Notes under the pieces: generated by a model
The model's database searches: none
Told to the model about the DNA's origin: nothing
What the model saw: the letters and a program-made list of their open reading frames with translations, nothing else
Assembly: GCA_035771165.1 (NCBI GenBank)
Contig: JAWNZC010000102.1
Span: forward strand, 1,692,501 to 1,756,500
DNA: 64,000 nt
Direction of reading: 5' to 3'
DNA from: Paragorgia papillata
Lineage: Eukaryota > Cnidaria > Anthozoa > Scleralcyonacea > Coralliidae
Shown here: positions 53,441 through 64,000 of the stretch, piece by piece
Layout of the letters: each line of letters opens with the position of its first letter
Position numbering within the stretch: the stretch's first letter is position 1
Made by a program: the position numbers and the translations under genes

Positions 53441-56400
53441 ATGGATAAAGCCGTCAAGCCTCACCCGTCGAGCCACAAAAAGAAATTCCGAAGCCCGGTC
53501 GGTGGAAAACGCCCTCACAAGACATCAGTTTTACCAAAATTCCGGCTAAACCTGAAAGAACCTGAAAAACAGGCTCAAAAAAGCAAGCCAAAAACTGGTA
53601 AAACAGGTTCCAAACTCCATTTCAGGTTGGGTGGGGACAGTACTGACCCTCTCAACTTGAATAGCCTGATTGACAGGGATCCGTCGGAGGTCACCCCACA
53701 GTGTTCACCTTACGTTGACCGTGCAAAAGAACTTTCTCCGCAAGTATTTGTTCAGGCGCATGATGTAACTGATCCGTTGAATTTGAAGTGCGATCTTTAT
53801 CAAGATTTGAAAGGAATTGTTGTTGTAACTCCAACGAAGAAGAAACGTAAGCGTAAGCGCAATGACAGCAGTTGTTACGACGAAGAAAGAGAGAATCAAC
53901 ATAAGGGAAATATAAGTGAAAAGAAAGAACGTGTTGTTTCACGGAGGATTAAGAAATGGAAAAAAGTCCATCATGGGAAGGATGTTAAGAACAGGGAGAA
54001 GAAGAAGAATGGGAAAGAAAATGAGAAAGCTAAGAGGAAGAATGATGAAGTTGATACAACAGTTGAAATTGTAAAGGATATACCAGAAGCATCGAAAGAT
54101 GTGGACCAAAATGCAGAAATGAATAGCGAGAAAAAGATTGAAGTTGAAACTGTGGATGGAACCTTAATTAAACAAGACACAGATATCTCTTCAACAAAGT
54201 TACCCAAAGAATCCTTCACACCAAAATCATTTGCCAAAAGTACAGAGACTAAACCAAAGAGCAAAAAGACATTTCTTTATGGTAATTATAACCGTTATTA
54301 TGGTTATCGGAATCCAAATATTCCTGAGGATTCTCGTCTTAAACTGTTTCACGCTGACTGGTTTAAAGATAAAAGTGTTTTGGATATTGGATGTAATGTA
54401 GGCAATGTGACATTGGAAGTTGCTCGTGAATTTGGCCCAAAGTACGTCTTGGGTATTGATATTGACAGTGCTCTGATCAGAGCTGCAAATAAATTCTTAC
54501 GCTGCTCCATTCAAGATCATCTGAGCAGAACATCATCGTTATCTGCTGATTTTCCAATGTCTTTTGTTGTGTGCCGTGGTCCTATAATATCGTCTGGTTG
54601 CTCCAAACAGCAGGAGAATACATTTCCTTATAACGTGGAGTTTAAAGAGGTTAGTATCTTTTACTTAATCTACTGTCAATAATTTGGTTGTTTTAATGGT
54701 TTTTTAACTTTTTATAGCTTGAGGTCTTTTTCTGTGTTGAATAGGGGGTCATATTATGAAATTTGTTTTTGGAAAACTTCTTATTTGCCAGCAGTAATTT
54801 TTTAGGGGAGTGTCAATCCCCACTTCCCACCCCTGACCACACACACCTCATTGTGGCAGCCCAGTTGATAGAAATTCTGTGTTAGACAGAACCAAACTGG
54901 GTGTGTTATGATGTGTATTTTGCGGTCAACTTTACTGACTTTTAAGTCTAATTCTTTTTCAGGAGAATTTTGTCCTTACAAGTGACAGCTCACTGCGCAA
55001 ACAGAAGCCAACATATGATGTGATACTTTGTCTAAGTCTCACCAAGTGGATCCACTTAAACTGGGGAGATGAAGGAATAAAGAGAACATTTAAGAGAATG
55101 TTCTTAATGTTGCATCCTGGAGGGAGATTGCTTTTAGAAGCTCAGCCGTTTAAATCATATTCCAGAAGAAAGAATCTGAGTGTTAGTAATACTTCAATTT
55201 CTTTGATTTGAAGGGCCTGGTGTGGTGGAGTGGAATGTGGTGTATGTGTGGCATTTTGGGGTGGTAGAGTGTAAGTATGGTGTGGTGGAGTGTGTGGTAT
55301 GGTGTTGTGTGATGGGGTGTGGTGGAGTGGGGTGTGTGGTGGGGTGGGGTGGGGTGGAGTGTGATGGTGTGGGGTGGAGTGTGATGGTAGGGTGGAGTGT
55401 GAATGTGTGATGGTGGGGTGTGGTGGAGTGTGATGGTGTGGTGTTGGAGTGTGATGGTGTGGTGGAGTGTGATGGTAAGGTGTGGTGGAGTGTGATGGTA
55501 GGGTGTGGTGGTGTGGTGGAGTGTGATGGTAAGGTGTGGTGGGGTGTGATGGTAGGGTGTGGTGGTATGTGATGGTGTGGTGGAGTGTGATGGTGGGGTA
55601 GGTTGGAGTGTGATGGTGTGGTGTGGTGGAGTGTGATGGTAGGGTGTGGTCTGGTGGAATGTGATGGTAGGGTGTGGTGGAGTGTGATGGTGGGGTGTGG
55701 TGGAGTGTGATGATAGGGTGTAGTGTTGTGGAGTGTGGGTGTGTAGTGGGGAAGTGCACGGTACTGTACTTTACTGTACTGTACTGTCTACAATGCAATG
55801 AGCAACTTTCACCAGCATATACTGATAACTCCTAGGTTCAAAGCATTTAGTTTAATAGTCATATCTGATTATAAGATTTAATTTAAAATGCGTCCTTTAG
55901 GAGAAGATCCGACGCAATTATGATTCAATCCAGTTCAGACCAAATCAATTTGTGGATTTTCTGATGTCTGAGGAGGTTGGCTTTGCATCTTATGAGGCAT
56001 TGGGTATTTCTCAGAACACATCAAAAGGTACCTTTAATTCCTTTCTTCTTTTACTTCCCTCTTTCCTTTCATTCATTCATCCCTTCCTTTCTTCCTTTCC
56101 TTTCTTTCTTTCATCCTTCCTTCTTCCTTCCTTTTCTTCCTTTCTTCCTTCCTTTTCTTCCTTTCTTCCTTCCTTCCTTTCCTCCTTCCTTTCTTCCTTC
56201 CTACCTTCCTTTCTTCCTTTCTTCCTTCCTTTCTTCCTTCCTTTCTTCCTTCCTTCCTTCCTTCCTTCCTACCGTTCTTCCTTCCTTCCTTCCTTCCTTC
56301 CTTCTTTCCTTCCTTCCTTCCCTCCCTTTCGTCCTTCTTTCTTTCCTTCCTTTTGTGTTTTTTTTTCCCTTATGTTTACTCTTTTCTTCTCTTTTTAAAA

Positions 56401-56517
56401 GGTTTTCAGAGACCGCTGTACCTTTTCACAAAGAGTGTTTCAGGCGAGTGCCGTGATGCTTTAGGAATGGACATTACGGAGACTCGTAAGAAGAGTCCAG
56501 CGTCAGACAAGTATTAA
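53441..56517 (+). CDS. MEPCE: 7SK snRNA methylphosphate capping enzyme (Bin3 family)
   Basis: Nuclear SAM-dependent methyltransferase that caps the gamma phosphate of 7SK snRNA and stays in the 7SK RNP that restrains P-TEFb. Exons 53441-54649, 54963-55181, 55901-56027, 56402-56517, total 1671 nt, 556 aa. The N-terminal ~280 residues are Lys/Arg-rich and low in structure, with two copies of a DPLNL motif (TDPLNLNSL, TDPLNLKCD) and a KKKRKRKR nuclear-signal-like run. Then come YGNYNRYYGYR, SAM motif I VLDIGCNVGNVTLEVA (about residue 312), GIDID, the Bin3 segment LSLTKWIHLNWGDEGI, MLHPGGRLLLEAQPF, and the closing NTSKGFQRPLYLFTK. The start ATG is the first in the open frame and has an acceptable context (GCCATGG). 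Introns 2 and 3 hold a GGTGT tract and a CTTC tract. Confidence 0.96.
55215..55765. repeat. (GGTGT/GGAGT/GATGGT)n tract
   Basis: About 540 bp of TGTGGTGGAGTGTGATGGTA-like units, with partial ~40-bp higher periodicity, in MEPCE intron 2. Confidence 0.94.
56035..56398. repeat. (CTTC)n/(CTTT)n pyrimidine tract to the acceptor
   Basis: It fills MEPCE intron 3 almost completely, leaving only a few bases to each splice site. Confidence 0.95.
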
Positions 56518-56602
56518 GACTAGCAAACCGAAACTGTCCAGAGAGAGAGATTCTATTGGCCTTGTTACGTCGTTGTGTAACGTACTGAACTGCAATGGTC
56601 AT

Positions 56603-56702
56603 AATTGTGGCAAGACAAGTTACTGCGGCAAGACAAGTTATTGTGGCAAGACAAGTTACTGCGGCAAGACAAGTTATTGTGGCAAGACAAGTTACTGCAA
56701 TG
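56603..56702 (+). repeat. 18-bp tandem repeat, five copies
   Basis: TGTGGCAAGACAAGTTAC unit with C/T variants, starting 86 bp after the MEPCE stop, so probably in its 3' UTR. It creates a 154-codon open frame with a repeated Gly-Lys-Thr-Ser-Tyr-Cys peptide; I see no other support for a protein. Confidence 0.85.
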
Positions 56703-57164
56703 TAACCAAGAGTTATAGCTATTTCTCTATCAGAAACGCGTCCAGTCTAGGAATGACCATTGCCAGACAAGTTGCTGCAATTCAAAATCTACAACAGAGT
56801 TCTCATAACATTTCCAACGTTACTAGCAACTTTTCTCGCAATATTCCTGTATCAGCCAGCGAGTCTTGCAACTGTGATGCTATAGGACCCATCATTCCAC
56901 GACGAGTTGTACGAAAAATTGCGCGGTGTATCAGGTCCTTAAATGTCTTCAGGTTTTTTTTAGAAAAAAATTGTAAATTCGGAGAAAAAGTAATAGTATT
57001 TTTAAGTCGTGTGTTTTCCCCCAAAAAAGTTTGTTAAAGTGCAGAAATTGTATGAATGTAAATACTTGTGGTGTGTGACAAGTGTTATGTTACTTTAAAT
57101 TGTATCACAATGCTTTGTGTTCCGTTAGAAAATGTATACGTCTGCAGCGGGGCGTGCCGGTGAA

Positions 57165-57565
57165 GATAATTGATGGGGCCGAAAAGGATGCCGGTTGTAC
57201 CTGACCGAAAGGGATGCCGGTTGTGCCTGACCGAAAGGGATGCCGTTTGTATATTTTGACAGAAAAGGATGCCGGTTGTACATGACCGAAAAGGATGCCG
57301 GTCGTACATGACAGAAAAGCATGGCGGTTGTAGATTTAGACCGAAAAGGATCCCGGTTGTAGATTTAGACCGAAAAGGATGCCGGTTGTACATTTAGACC
57401 GAAAAGGATCCCGGTTGTACATGACCGAAAAGAATGCCGGTTGTACATTTAGACCGAAAAGGATGCCGGTTGTACATTTAGACCGAAAAGGATCCCGGTT
57501 GTACATGACCGAAAAGAATGCCGGTTGTACATTTAGACCGAAAAGGATGCCGGTTGTACATTTAT
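57165..57565. repeat. Minisatellite, 22-28-bp GACCGAAAAGGATGCCGGTT units
   Basis: About fifteen copies with two alternating spacers, GTACAT and GTACATTTA. Late units form higher-order pairs (GGATCCCGG then GAATGCCGG). It lies downstream of MEPCE. Confidence 0.93.
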
Positions 57566-58312
57566 CAAATTCATTAAAAATTCATGAAGAAAATTCAAAA
57601 GAAATGAATATTTAATCAATATCTGTAAATTGCATACAGATTCGTCCTGATTTACATAAACGTATTCCCCAATTTTCTTAGCTAAAATCACTCCAACTTG
57701 AAACATAGTTTGAAAACATGGCTATTTAGATGTGTCCATTTGATAAGTACGATAAAGCATTCACAACCGATCTGTATCTGATTTACTACGACTCGCTTGC
57801 AGCTCGCCTTGTAAATCAGATACAGATCAGTTGCTCATGATTTATCTATTACTTAAATAAACATAGAAACACCATCAATCCAAGTCTTTCAATTTTAAGA
57901 ACATTTATTTAACTTTAAAAACATAACATTTACCTAATACCTTCAACATTTCATATTTCGAATAATATATATTTAACATGCGTTAAAGAGGTCAATGTTT
58001 ATTTTAAACAAGCGAATTAGCCACTATAAGTAGAGATGTAAAATTGGTTTCCAGTTCTGCTAATCAGATTTATTAAATTCATAGTTTATACACATTGAAA
58101 ATCCGATACATTTTTTTCATTACATTGAAAATCCGATACATTTTTTTCATTACAATGAATATGGATTTTTAACTTTATCAAAGACAAAAAAATGTCACTT
58201 CTTTGGCGAGTTTTCAAAAAATCACTAGTTTGAAAAAATGGCAAAAATACAATGCTGAAGGTTTCTAGTTAAAGTGCCTGTGAAACGAAGTTTGTCTTAT
58301 TTGAAAGAACGC

Positions 58313-58641
58313 TTAAAGTGCCTATGCAATGGTTGGGGATTTTACATATTTAGGATATTTGGAACCTTCTGAGAAGATTTGTAATATATCTTCCTTTTCT
58401 AAAATTTCATCTTCGTGGACTTTTTGGCTGTTAAAGTTGACGGAAGTGACGTCAAAGGAGGAATCTGCAAAGTGGTTTCATATAGACAAATTCCTCTTTT
58501 GACGTCACTTCCGTCAACTTTAACAGCAAAAAAGTCCACGAAGATGAAATTTTAGAAAAGGAAGATATATTACAAATCTTCTCAGAAGGTTCCAAATATC
58601 CTAAATATGTAAAATCCCAAACCATTGCATAGGCACTTTAA
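58313..58641. mobile_element. Near-perfect palindromic TTAA MITE inside the stack
   Basis: TTAAAGTGCCTATGCAATGG at the left and CCATTGCATAGGCACTTTAA at the right. Arms of about 150 bp are almost identical, so this looks the youngest. Centre contains GACGTCACTTCCGTCAAC and complement. Confidence 0.95.
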
Positions 58642-58655
58642 AATGACAAAGTATG

Positions 58656-59033
58656 TTAGCTACGGTTCCGGTTTGAGCGTGGACAGGCGTAATTTGACGA
58701 CACACGTTTCACGCGGAAAACTAACATGTTGCTAAGCGGAAACTGCGAAGTTACTAAGGCCAAACGGCATTGTTTCTTCGCGAAAATATCGCGTTGTGGG
58801 GTTTGTCAGCGTAATGGCCGATCGGAAAAGCACTGGTGGAGTTCTTAGCTTCACTTGACGAAGATTTAATTGTGTATAAAGATGAGTTAAAGAAACGTGG
58901 TGCTCGTTTCAAATTGAAACAATACCGTTTGGCCTTAGTAACGTTACAGTTTCCGCTTAGCAACATGTTAGTTTCCATCGTGAAACGTGTGTCGTCAAAT
59001 TACGCGTGTCCACGCTCAAACCAAAACCGTAGT
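58656..59033. mobile_element. MITE with CTACGG..TTTGAGCGTGGAC termini
   Basis: CGGTTTGAGCGTGGACAGGC at the left with CGTGTCCACGCTCAAACC at the right. TA at both borders suggests a Tc1/mariner-like target. Second arm pair GACGACACACGTTTCACG and complement. Confidence 0.85.
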
Positions 59034-59269
59034 ATTTTGCAGTTTTTGGTTTCCTTGCTTCGTTCTTGAGATATTTCAGTTTGTTTGATATGCAAATGCC
59101 ACATGTTGGGACGTACAGGTGCATAATGACTTAGCGGCAAAAGCGATATATCTTTGCTCTAATAAAACCAAACTTAATTTGAAGGAAGCGCGTGCGTGGC
59201 AGTCTCCGACAACACCAAACCTGCAGGATTTCACGTAGTATCTTTGATTATATCAAAGATATAGCCCTT

Positions 59270-60194
59270 TTAAAGGGTATTGGCAATAAAAATTAAGTTT
59301 GTCTCATTTGAAAGAACTCGTCAAATGGTATAAGAAAACTTTTTACAATTTTTCTGTATCTTTCTTGTGTTTTGAAATATTTCGACCAAAGACCGCGTGC
59401 TGTCCGCCATCTTGTTGTAATATTGGGTCTAATTAACTAGGAAATTGGTGACGTCACAAGCAGGGTAAACCTGATGAAACTACTCCGTGGGTGACCAAAT
59501 TTCCACGGAAGGCTTTTTAAATGTTGTGGGTCAATTTAAAATGGAAATAGCGCAACAAAATCGAGTTTCTATCTCTTAATGTCATAAGGTTGGCAAGATA
59601 AAAATTTCACTTTACCCTGCTTATGTCACATGCATATCGAAAACGCTGTCTTTGGTCGAAATATTTCCAAAACCAAAACAGATGCGGAAAAATTGTAAAA
59701 GGTCTTCAAAAACTCATTAATAATTCATGAGGAAAATTCAAAAGAAATTAAAGTTTAATCAGTGTCTTTATATGTGATAAAGATACCTCCTGATTTACAT
59801 AAACTTTAGCTTTTCAAACTTACTACGCCAATGAACTTACCAAGTGGTTCGTTTTTGAAGCCGTTCAATAAACTCGCAGTTCGTATTTTATCAGATATAA
59901 AAACACTCGGCTTCGCCTCGTGTCTTTATATCTGATAAAACACACCTGCTCGTTTATTAAACAGTAGTTATACCATTTGACGAGTTCTTTCAAAAGAGAC
60001 AAACTTAATTTTTATTGCCAATAGATCGTTTTCATGTGACGTCACGGCGGCCATATTGGTGTACCAAAACAATGAAATGGCGGCCATATTGGTGTACGGT
60101 ATGGGAATTAGCTCTTATTCAAATATTTTGTATTGTTTCACCACCCCAATGGGGCCACTGATCACGTGAGTGAAAACGAGATATACCCTTTTAA
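59270..60194. mobile_element. TTAA MITE (AAGGGTATTGGCAATAAA) carrying two insertions
   Basis: TTAAAGGGTATTGGCAATAA at the left. The right terminus is itself broken: TTTTTATTGCCAAT at 60010-60023 and ATACCCTTTTAA at 60183-60194, with a separate element between. A CCTCATGAATTATTAATGAG-family copy occupies 59703-59962. Confidence 0.88.
60024..60182. mobile_element. Short MITE (ATCGTTTTCATGTGACGTCA)
   Basis: GATCGTTTTCATGTGACGTC at the left, CACGTGAGTGAAAACGAGAT at the right, interior direct repeat GGCGGCCATATTGGTGTAC twice. It splits the terminus of the previous MITE. Confidence 0.85.
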
Positions 60195-60767
60195 TAAGTA
60201 TAGAATACGTAATTTTCACCCTACGACGTCAATTTCTTTTCAATTTTTCTTTGAATTCTTTTCAATTTCGTTTGTCTTAGCTTTTGTATATTTTCAATAG
60301 GCTGAAAATGACCTCAATGGCGGAAAATGACGTGCTCTGCACTTATTAAAAGCGTCTATATAACCATTATGCGTGTGTACGTCACAACATGCGACATTTA
60401 CATATCAAACAAACAACGAAGCGAGGAAACCAAAAAGTGTAAAATATGTTACTTTGTCATTTTAAATGTTCTTTCAAATAAGACAGGCTTAATTTTCGTG
60501 TCATATGCACTTTAAATATGGGCGGTGAATTAACCCCCCACAAACTTGCAATTGGAAGAGAGGTTATAACTTAGTGTAACGCTCTACATCTCTTGCGCAG
60601 TAATATAAATACTATATAAGGACGCGTTTAAAAACCGTCATATAAAGAATGGAGCTCAGTGCTTGGACCTTTATAACTTCGTACATAAGTCTACATACAC
60701 CAAGATAAAAAGCGATTAACAAGCTACGACTATATACAGTGGTTAACCCTAGGATTCTTGGCCTCTT

Positions 60768-63700
60768 TCATCTTCGTGTAAAAACATTGTCAGTTATGTG
60801 TTGTAAGGCCTCCGCTTTCATTTGGTTAACTTTACCAACTAATTTTAATGCTGGTCCCAGTTTCATCTTGAGTCCAACGACCAAGTGTTCTTCTTTGACC
60901 AACATCAGAGCGTAACCATCAATCTCCTGCGAGATGAAGCTCTCTGCGTATTCACTGCAACCATTAACACCTCTGGAAAATGATAGAGAAATATCAGTCA
61001 CATGAAGAGTGAAGGTTGAAAATGTGTACAACCTGAAATATTATGATGACCAGTGAGATGCTCTAACCATTGAGCTTCAGCTACTGACACTCGGATGAAG
61101 AGCTAAGGTTACAAATGTGTACAACCTGTAACCTTCTGATGACCAGTGAGATGCTCTAACCATTGAGCTACTGAGACTCAGATGAAGAGCTAAGGTTACA
61201 AATGTGTACAACCTGTAACCTTCTGATGACCAGTGAGATGCTCTAACCATTGAGCTACTGAGACTCAGATGAAGAGCTAAGGTTACAAATGTGTACAACC
61301 TGTAACCTTCTGATGACCAGTGAGATGCTCTAACCATTGAGCTACTGAGACTCAGATGAAGAGTTAAGGTTACAAATGTGTACAACCTGTAACCTTCTGA
61401 TGACCAATGAGATGCTCTAACCATTGAGCTTCAGCTACCGAGACTCAGATGAAGAGCTAAGATTACAAATGTGTACAACCTGTAACCTTCTGATGACCAG
61501 TGAGATGCTCTAACCATTGAGCTACTGAGGCTCAGATGAAGAGCTAAGATTACAAATGTGTACAACCTGTAACCCTCTGATGACCAGTGAGATGCTCTAA
61601 CCATTGAGCTTCAGCTACCGAGACTCAGATGAAGAGCTAAGATTACAAATGTGTACAACCTGTAACCTTCTGATGACCAGTGAGATGCTCTAACCATTGA
61701 GCTACTGAGACTCAGATGAAGAGCTAAGGTTACAAATGTGTACAGCCTGTAACCTTCCGATGACCAGTGAGATGCTCTAACCATTGAGCTACTGAGACTC
61801 AGATGAAGAGCTAAGATTACAAATGTGTACAGCCTGTAACCTTCTGATGACAAGTGAGATGCTCTAACCATTGAGCTACTGAGACTCAGATGAAGAGCTA
61901 AGGTTACAAATGTGTACAACCTGTAACCTTCTGATGACCAGTGAGATGCTCTAACCATTGAGCTACTGAGACTCAGATGAAGAGCTAAGGTTACAAATGT
62001 GTACAACCTGTAACCTTCTGATGACAAGTGAGATGCTCTAACCATTGAGCTACTGAGACTCAGATGAAGAGCTAAGATTACAAATGTGTACAACCTGTAA
62101 CCTTCTGATGACCAGTGAGATGCTCTAACCATTGAGCTACTGAGGCTCAGATGAAGAGCTAAGGTTACAAATGTGTACAACCTGTAACCCTCTGATGACC
62201 AGTGAGATGCTCTAACCATTGAGCTACTGAGACTCAGATGAAGAGCTAAGATTACAAATGTGTACAACCTGTAACCTTCTGATGACCAGTGAGATGCTCT
62301 AACCATTGAGCTACTGAGGCTCAGATGAAGAGCTAAGATTACAAATGTGTACAACCTGTAACCCTCTGATGACCAGTGAGATGCTCTAACCATTGAGCTT
62401 CAGCTACCGAGACTCAGATGAAGAGCTAAGATTACAAATGTGTACAACCTGTAACCTTCTGATGACCAGTGAGATGCTCTAACCATTGAGCTACTGAGAC
62501 TCAGATGAAGAGCTAAGGTTACAAATGTGTACAGCCTGTAACCTTCTGATGACCAATGAGATGCTCTAACCATTGAGCTACTGGGCCTCAGATGAAGAGC
62601 TAAGATTACAAATGTGTACAACCTGTAACCTTCTGATGACCAGTGAGATGCTCTAACCATTGAGCTACTGAGACTCAGATGAAGAGCTAAGATTACAAAT
62701 GTGTACAACCTGTAACCTTCTGATGACCAGTGAGATGCTCTAACCATTGAGCTACTGAGACTCAGATGAAGAGTTAAGGTTACAAATGTGTACAACCTGT
62801 AACCTTCTGATGACCAATGAGATGCTCTAACCATTGAGCTACTGAGACTCAGATGAAGAGCTAAGATTACAAATGTGTACAACCTGTAACCCTCTGACGA
62901 CCAGTGAGATGCTCTAACCATTGAGCTACTGAGACTCAGATGAAGAGCTAAGATTACAAATGTGTACAACCTGTAACCTTCTGATGACCAGTGAGATGCT
63001 CTAACCATTGAGCTACTGGGCCTCAGATGAAGAGCTAAGGTTACAAATGTGTACAACCTGTAACCTTCTGATGACCAGTGAGATGCTCTAACCATTGAGC
63101 TACTGAGGCTCAGATGAAGAGCTAAGATTACAAATGTGTACAACCTGTAACCCTCTGACGACCAGTGAGATGCTCTAACCATTGAGCTTCAGCTACCGAG
63201 ACTCAGATGAAGAGCTAAGATTACAAATGTGTACAACCTGTAACCCTCTGATGACCAGTGAGATGCTCTAACCATTGAGCTTCAGCTACCGAGACTCAGA
63301 TGAAGAGCTAAGGTTACAAATGTGTACAACCTGTAACCTTCTGATGACCAGTGAGATGTTCTAACCATTGAGCTACTGAGACTCAGATGAAGAGCTAAGA
63401 TTACAAATGTGTACAACCTGTAACCTTCTGATGACCAGTGAGATGCTCTAACCATTGAGCTACTGAGACTCAGATGAAGAGCTAAGATTACAAATGTGTA
63501 CAACCTGTAACCTTCTGATGACCAGTGAGATGCTCTAACCATTGAGCTACTGAGACTCAGATGAAGAGCTAAGATTACAAATGTGTACAACCTGTAACCT
63601 TCTGATGACCAGTGAGGTTATCTAACCATTGAGCTACTGGGCCTTAAATAGTTACATGCGATTTCCAGATGAAACGACAACCACATTGAAAAACAAGGCG

Positions 63701-63898
63701 TCTTATCTTACTCCGGCTGGAACGTTGACGACGACCAACGGACTCAACTAGCGCCGTTAACATTTCGTTTTAAACTACCACCAAAAAAATGGTATTACCT
63801 CACGAATGCGCCTACTTGGGAAACATCCCATTTCGATGCAGGTACGTACTCGAACTGCCACAAGCAGTCTAATTCATTGGCCGTCCCATCAGCAACGT
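60768..63898 (-). CDS. SAM-domain protein, C-terminal exons (Polycomb/MBT-type SAM)
   Basis: Two exons on the minus strand, 63898-63799 and 60972-60768, phase-compatible and ending in a TGA at 60768-60770. Together they encode KWDVSQVGAFVRGVNGCSEY, then FISQEIDGYALMLVKEEHLV, then KMKLGPALKLVGKVNQMK: a sterile alpha motif domain. The QEIDG..L and LKLGPALK words resemble polyhomeotic, L3MBTL and SFMBT SAM domains, which polymerise or pair in chromatin complexes. The rest of the gene is beyond the right edge, so the full identity is open. The 2.8-kb intron is filled with the 87-bp tRNA-like array. Confidence 0.85.
61045..63645 (-). repeat. Tandem array of 87-bp tRNA-like units (~30 copies)
   Basis: On the minus strand each unit reads AGTAGCTCAATGGTTAGAGC, ATCTCACTGGTCATCAGAAG, then a hairpin AGGTTACA..TGTAACCT with loop GGTTGTACACATT, then CATCTGAG. 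About five units are 6 bp longer (TTCAGCTACCG in plus sense). Because 87 is 29 codons, the array yields long open frames on the minus strand; they carry no independent protein support. It is entirely within the SAM-protein intron, in the same orientation as the gene. Confidence 0.93.
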
Positions 63899-63934
63899 CT
63901 GGAAAGGATGAGAACTAAGAATTATTATTTATTT

Positions 63935-64000
63935 ATACAGTCGAAGCTCTCCTTGCGACCACTCCCGTAAGCGACCAGCTCTAGTTGCGACCACCCTCAC
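63935..64000. repeat. Start of a TTGCGACCACTCCC-type repeat
   Basis: CTTGCGACCACTCCC, GTAAGCGACCAGCTC and GTTGCGACCACCCTC in a row: three ~22-bp units cut by the window edge. Confidence 0.6.

Larger units (their letters stand above)
58269..60515. mobile_element. TTAA MITE split by a nested stack of other MITEs
   Basis: Left arm at 58269-58312 (TTAAAGTGCCTGTGAAACGA), middle pieces at 58642-58655 and 59034-59269, right arm at about 60350-60515 (ending TCATATGCACTTTAA). Joined, these match the plan of the MITE at 37616-38100. The gaps are occupied by the elements listed next, so insertion order can be read. Confidence 0.85.

Noticed and set aside
56573..57037. 154-aa open frame with five Gly-Lys-Thr-Ser-Tyr-Cys repeats
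   Set aside because: It starts 56 bp after the MEPCE stop, depends on an 18-bp tandem repeat, and shows no recognisable domain or splice context. Most likely 3' UTR.
61077..63590. Long minus-strand open frames with repeated 29-residue units, like a repeat protein
   Set aside because: The DNA period is 87 bp, a multiple of three, and the units are tRNA-like with box A. Frames exist only because of the period, and the region is bounded by two SAM-domain exons, so it is intronic.
61045..63645. CRISPR-like regularly spaced repeats
   Set aside because: There are no unique spacers; the whole 87-bp unit is repeated, and the context is a spliced animal gene.

Overview
This is nuclear DNA from an animal. 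It carries eight protein-coding genes, all interrupted by short GT-AG (occasionally GC-AG) introns, and all recognisable as metazoan families. The sequence is AT-rich, introns are mostly 0.1-2 kb, and the space between exons is filled with very long pure microsatellites, small foldback (MITE-like) elements, tRNA-like and 5S-rRNA-like SINEs and minisatellites. The gene set (ARMC9, PPIH, MEPCE, SLC35E2, DIPK1, spermidine synthase, an M13 metallopeptidase, a SAM-domain protein) is pan-metazoan. The repeat style reminds me of marine invertebrates such as cnidarians or sponges, but I cannot place the species from the sequence.

Layout. 577-7917 (+): 3' half of a neprilysin/ECE-like M13 peptidase. 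9784-13999 (-): complete PPIH, reconstructed in ten exons. 14842-23976 (+): spermidine synthase whose whole exon set is duplicated head to tail and appears to be spliced into one ~574-aa protein. Its second half has lost the catalytic residues. 24867-40620 (+): complete ARMC9 in 27 exons. 41682-43796 (-): DIPK1/FAM69-type divergent kinase. 47172-52067 (-): SLC35E2-type transporter. 53441-56517 (+): MEPCE-type 7SK capping methyltransferase. 60768-63898 (-): C-terminal SAM-domain exons of a larger protein. PPIH/spermidine synthase and SLC35E2/MEPCE are head-to-head pairs. I see no operon-like logic; the neighbours are functionally unrelated housekeeping, ciliary, secretory and RNA-processing genes.

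Most unusual content. (1) The tandem spermidine synthase/pseudo-synthase. (2) Two independent tandem arrays (89-bp x 6 and 87-bp x ~30) of a tRNA-like unit in which the T arm is replaced by a hairpin whose stem covaries between the arrays. (3) A ~100-bp foldback family with an invariant TCTGGC-GTTA-GCCAGA hairpin core but different arms, at about 13 places. (4) A nested MITE stack at 58269-60515. (5) MITEs inserted within 3-26 bp of splice sites of ARMC9 and SLC35E2. (6) A 5S-rRNA-derived SINE family. (7) A minisatellite built of cAMP-response-element palindromes in an ARMC9 intron.

All exon coordinates were derived by hand from reading frames, splice consensus, phase bookkeeping and remembered family sequence. 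No alignment or search was run. Repeat boundaries are approximate unless a target-site duplication is quoted.
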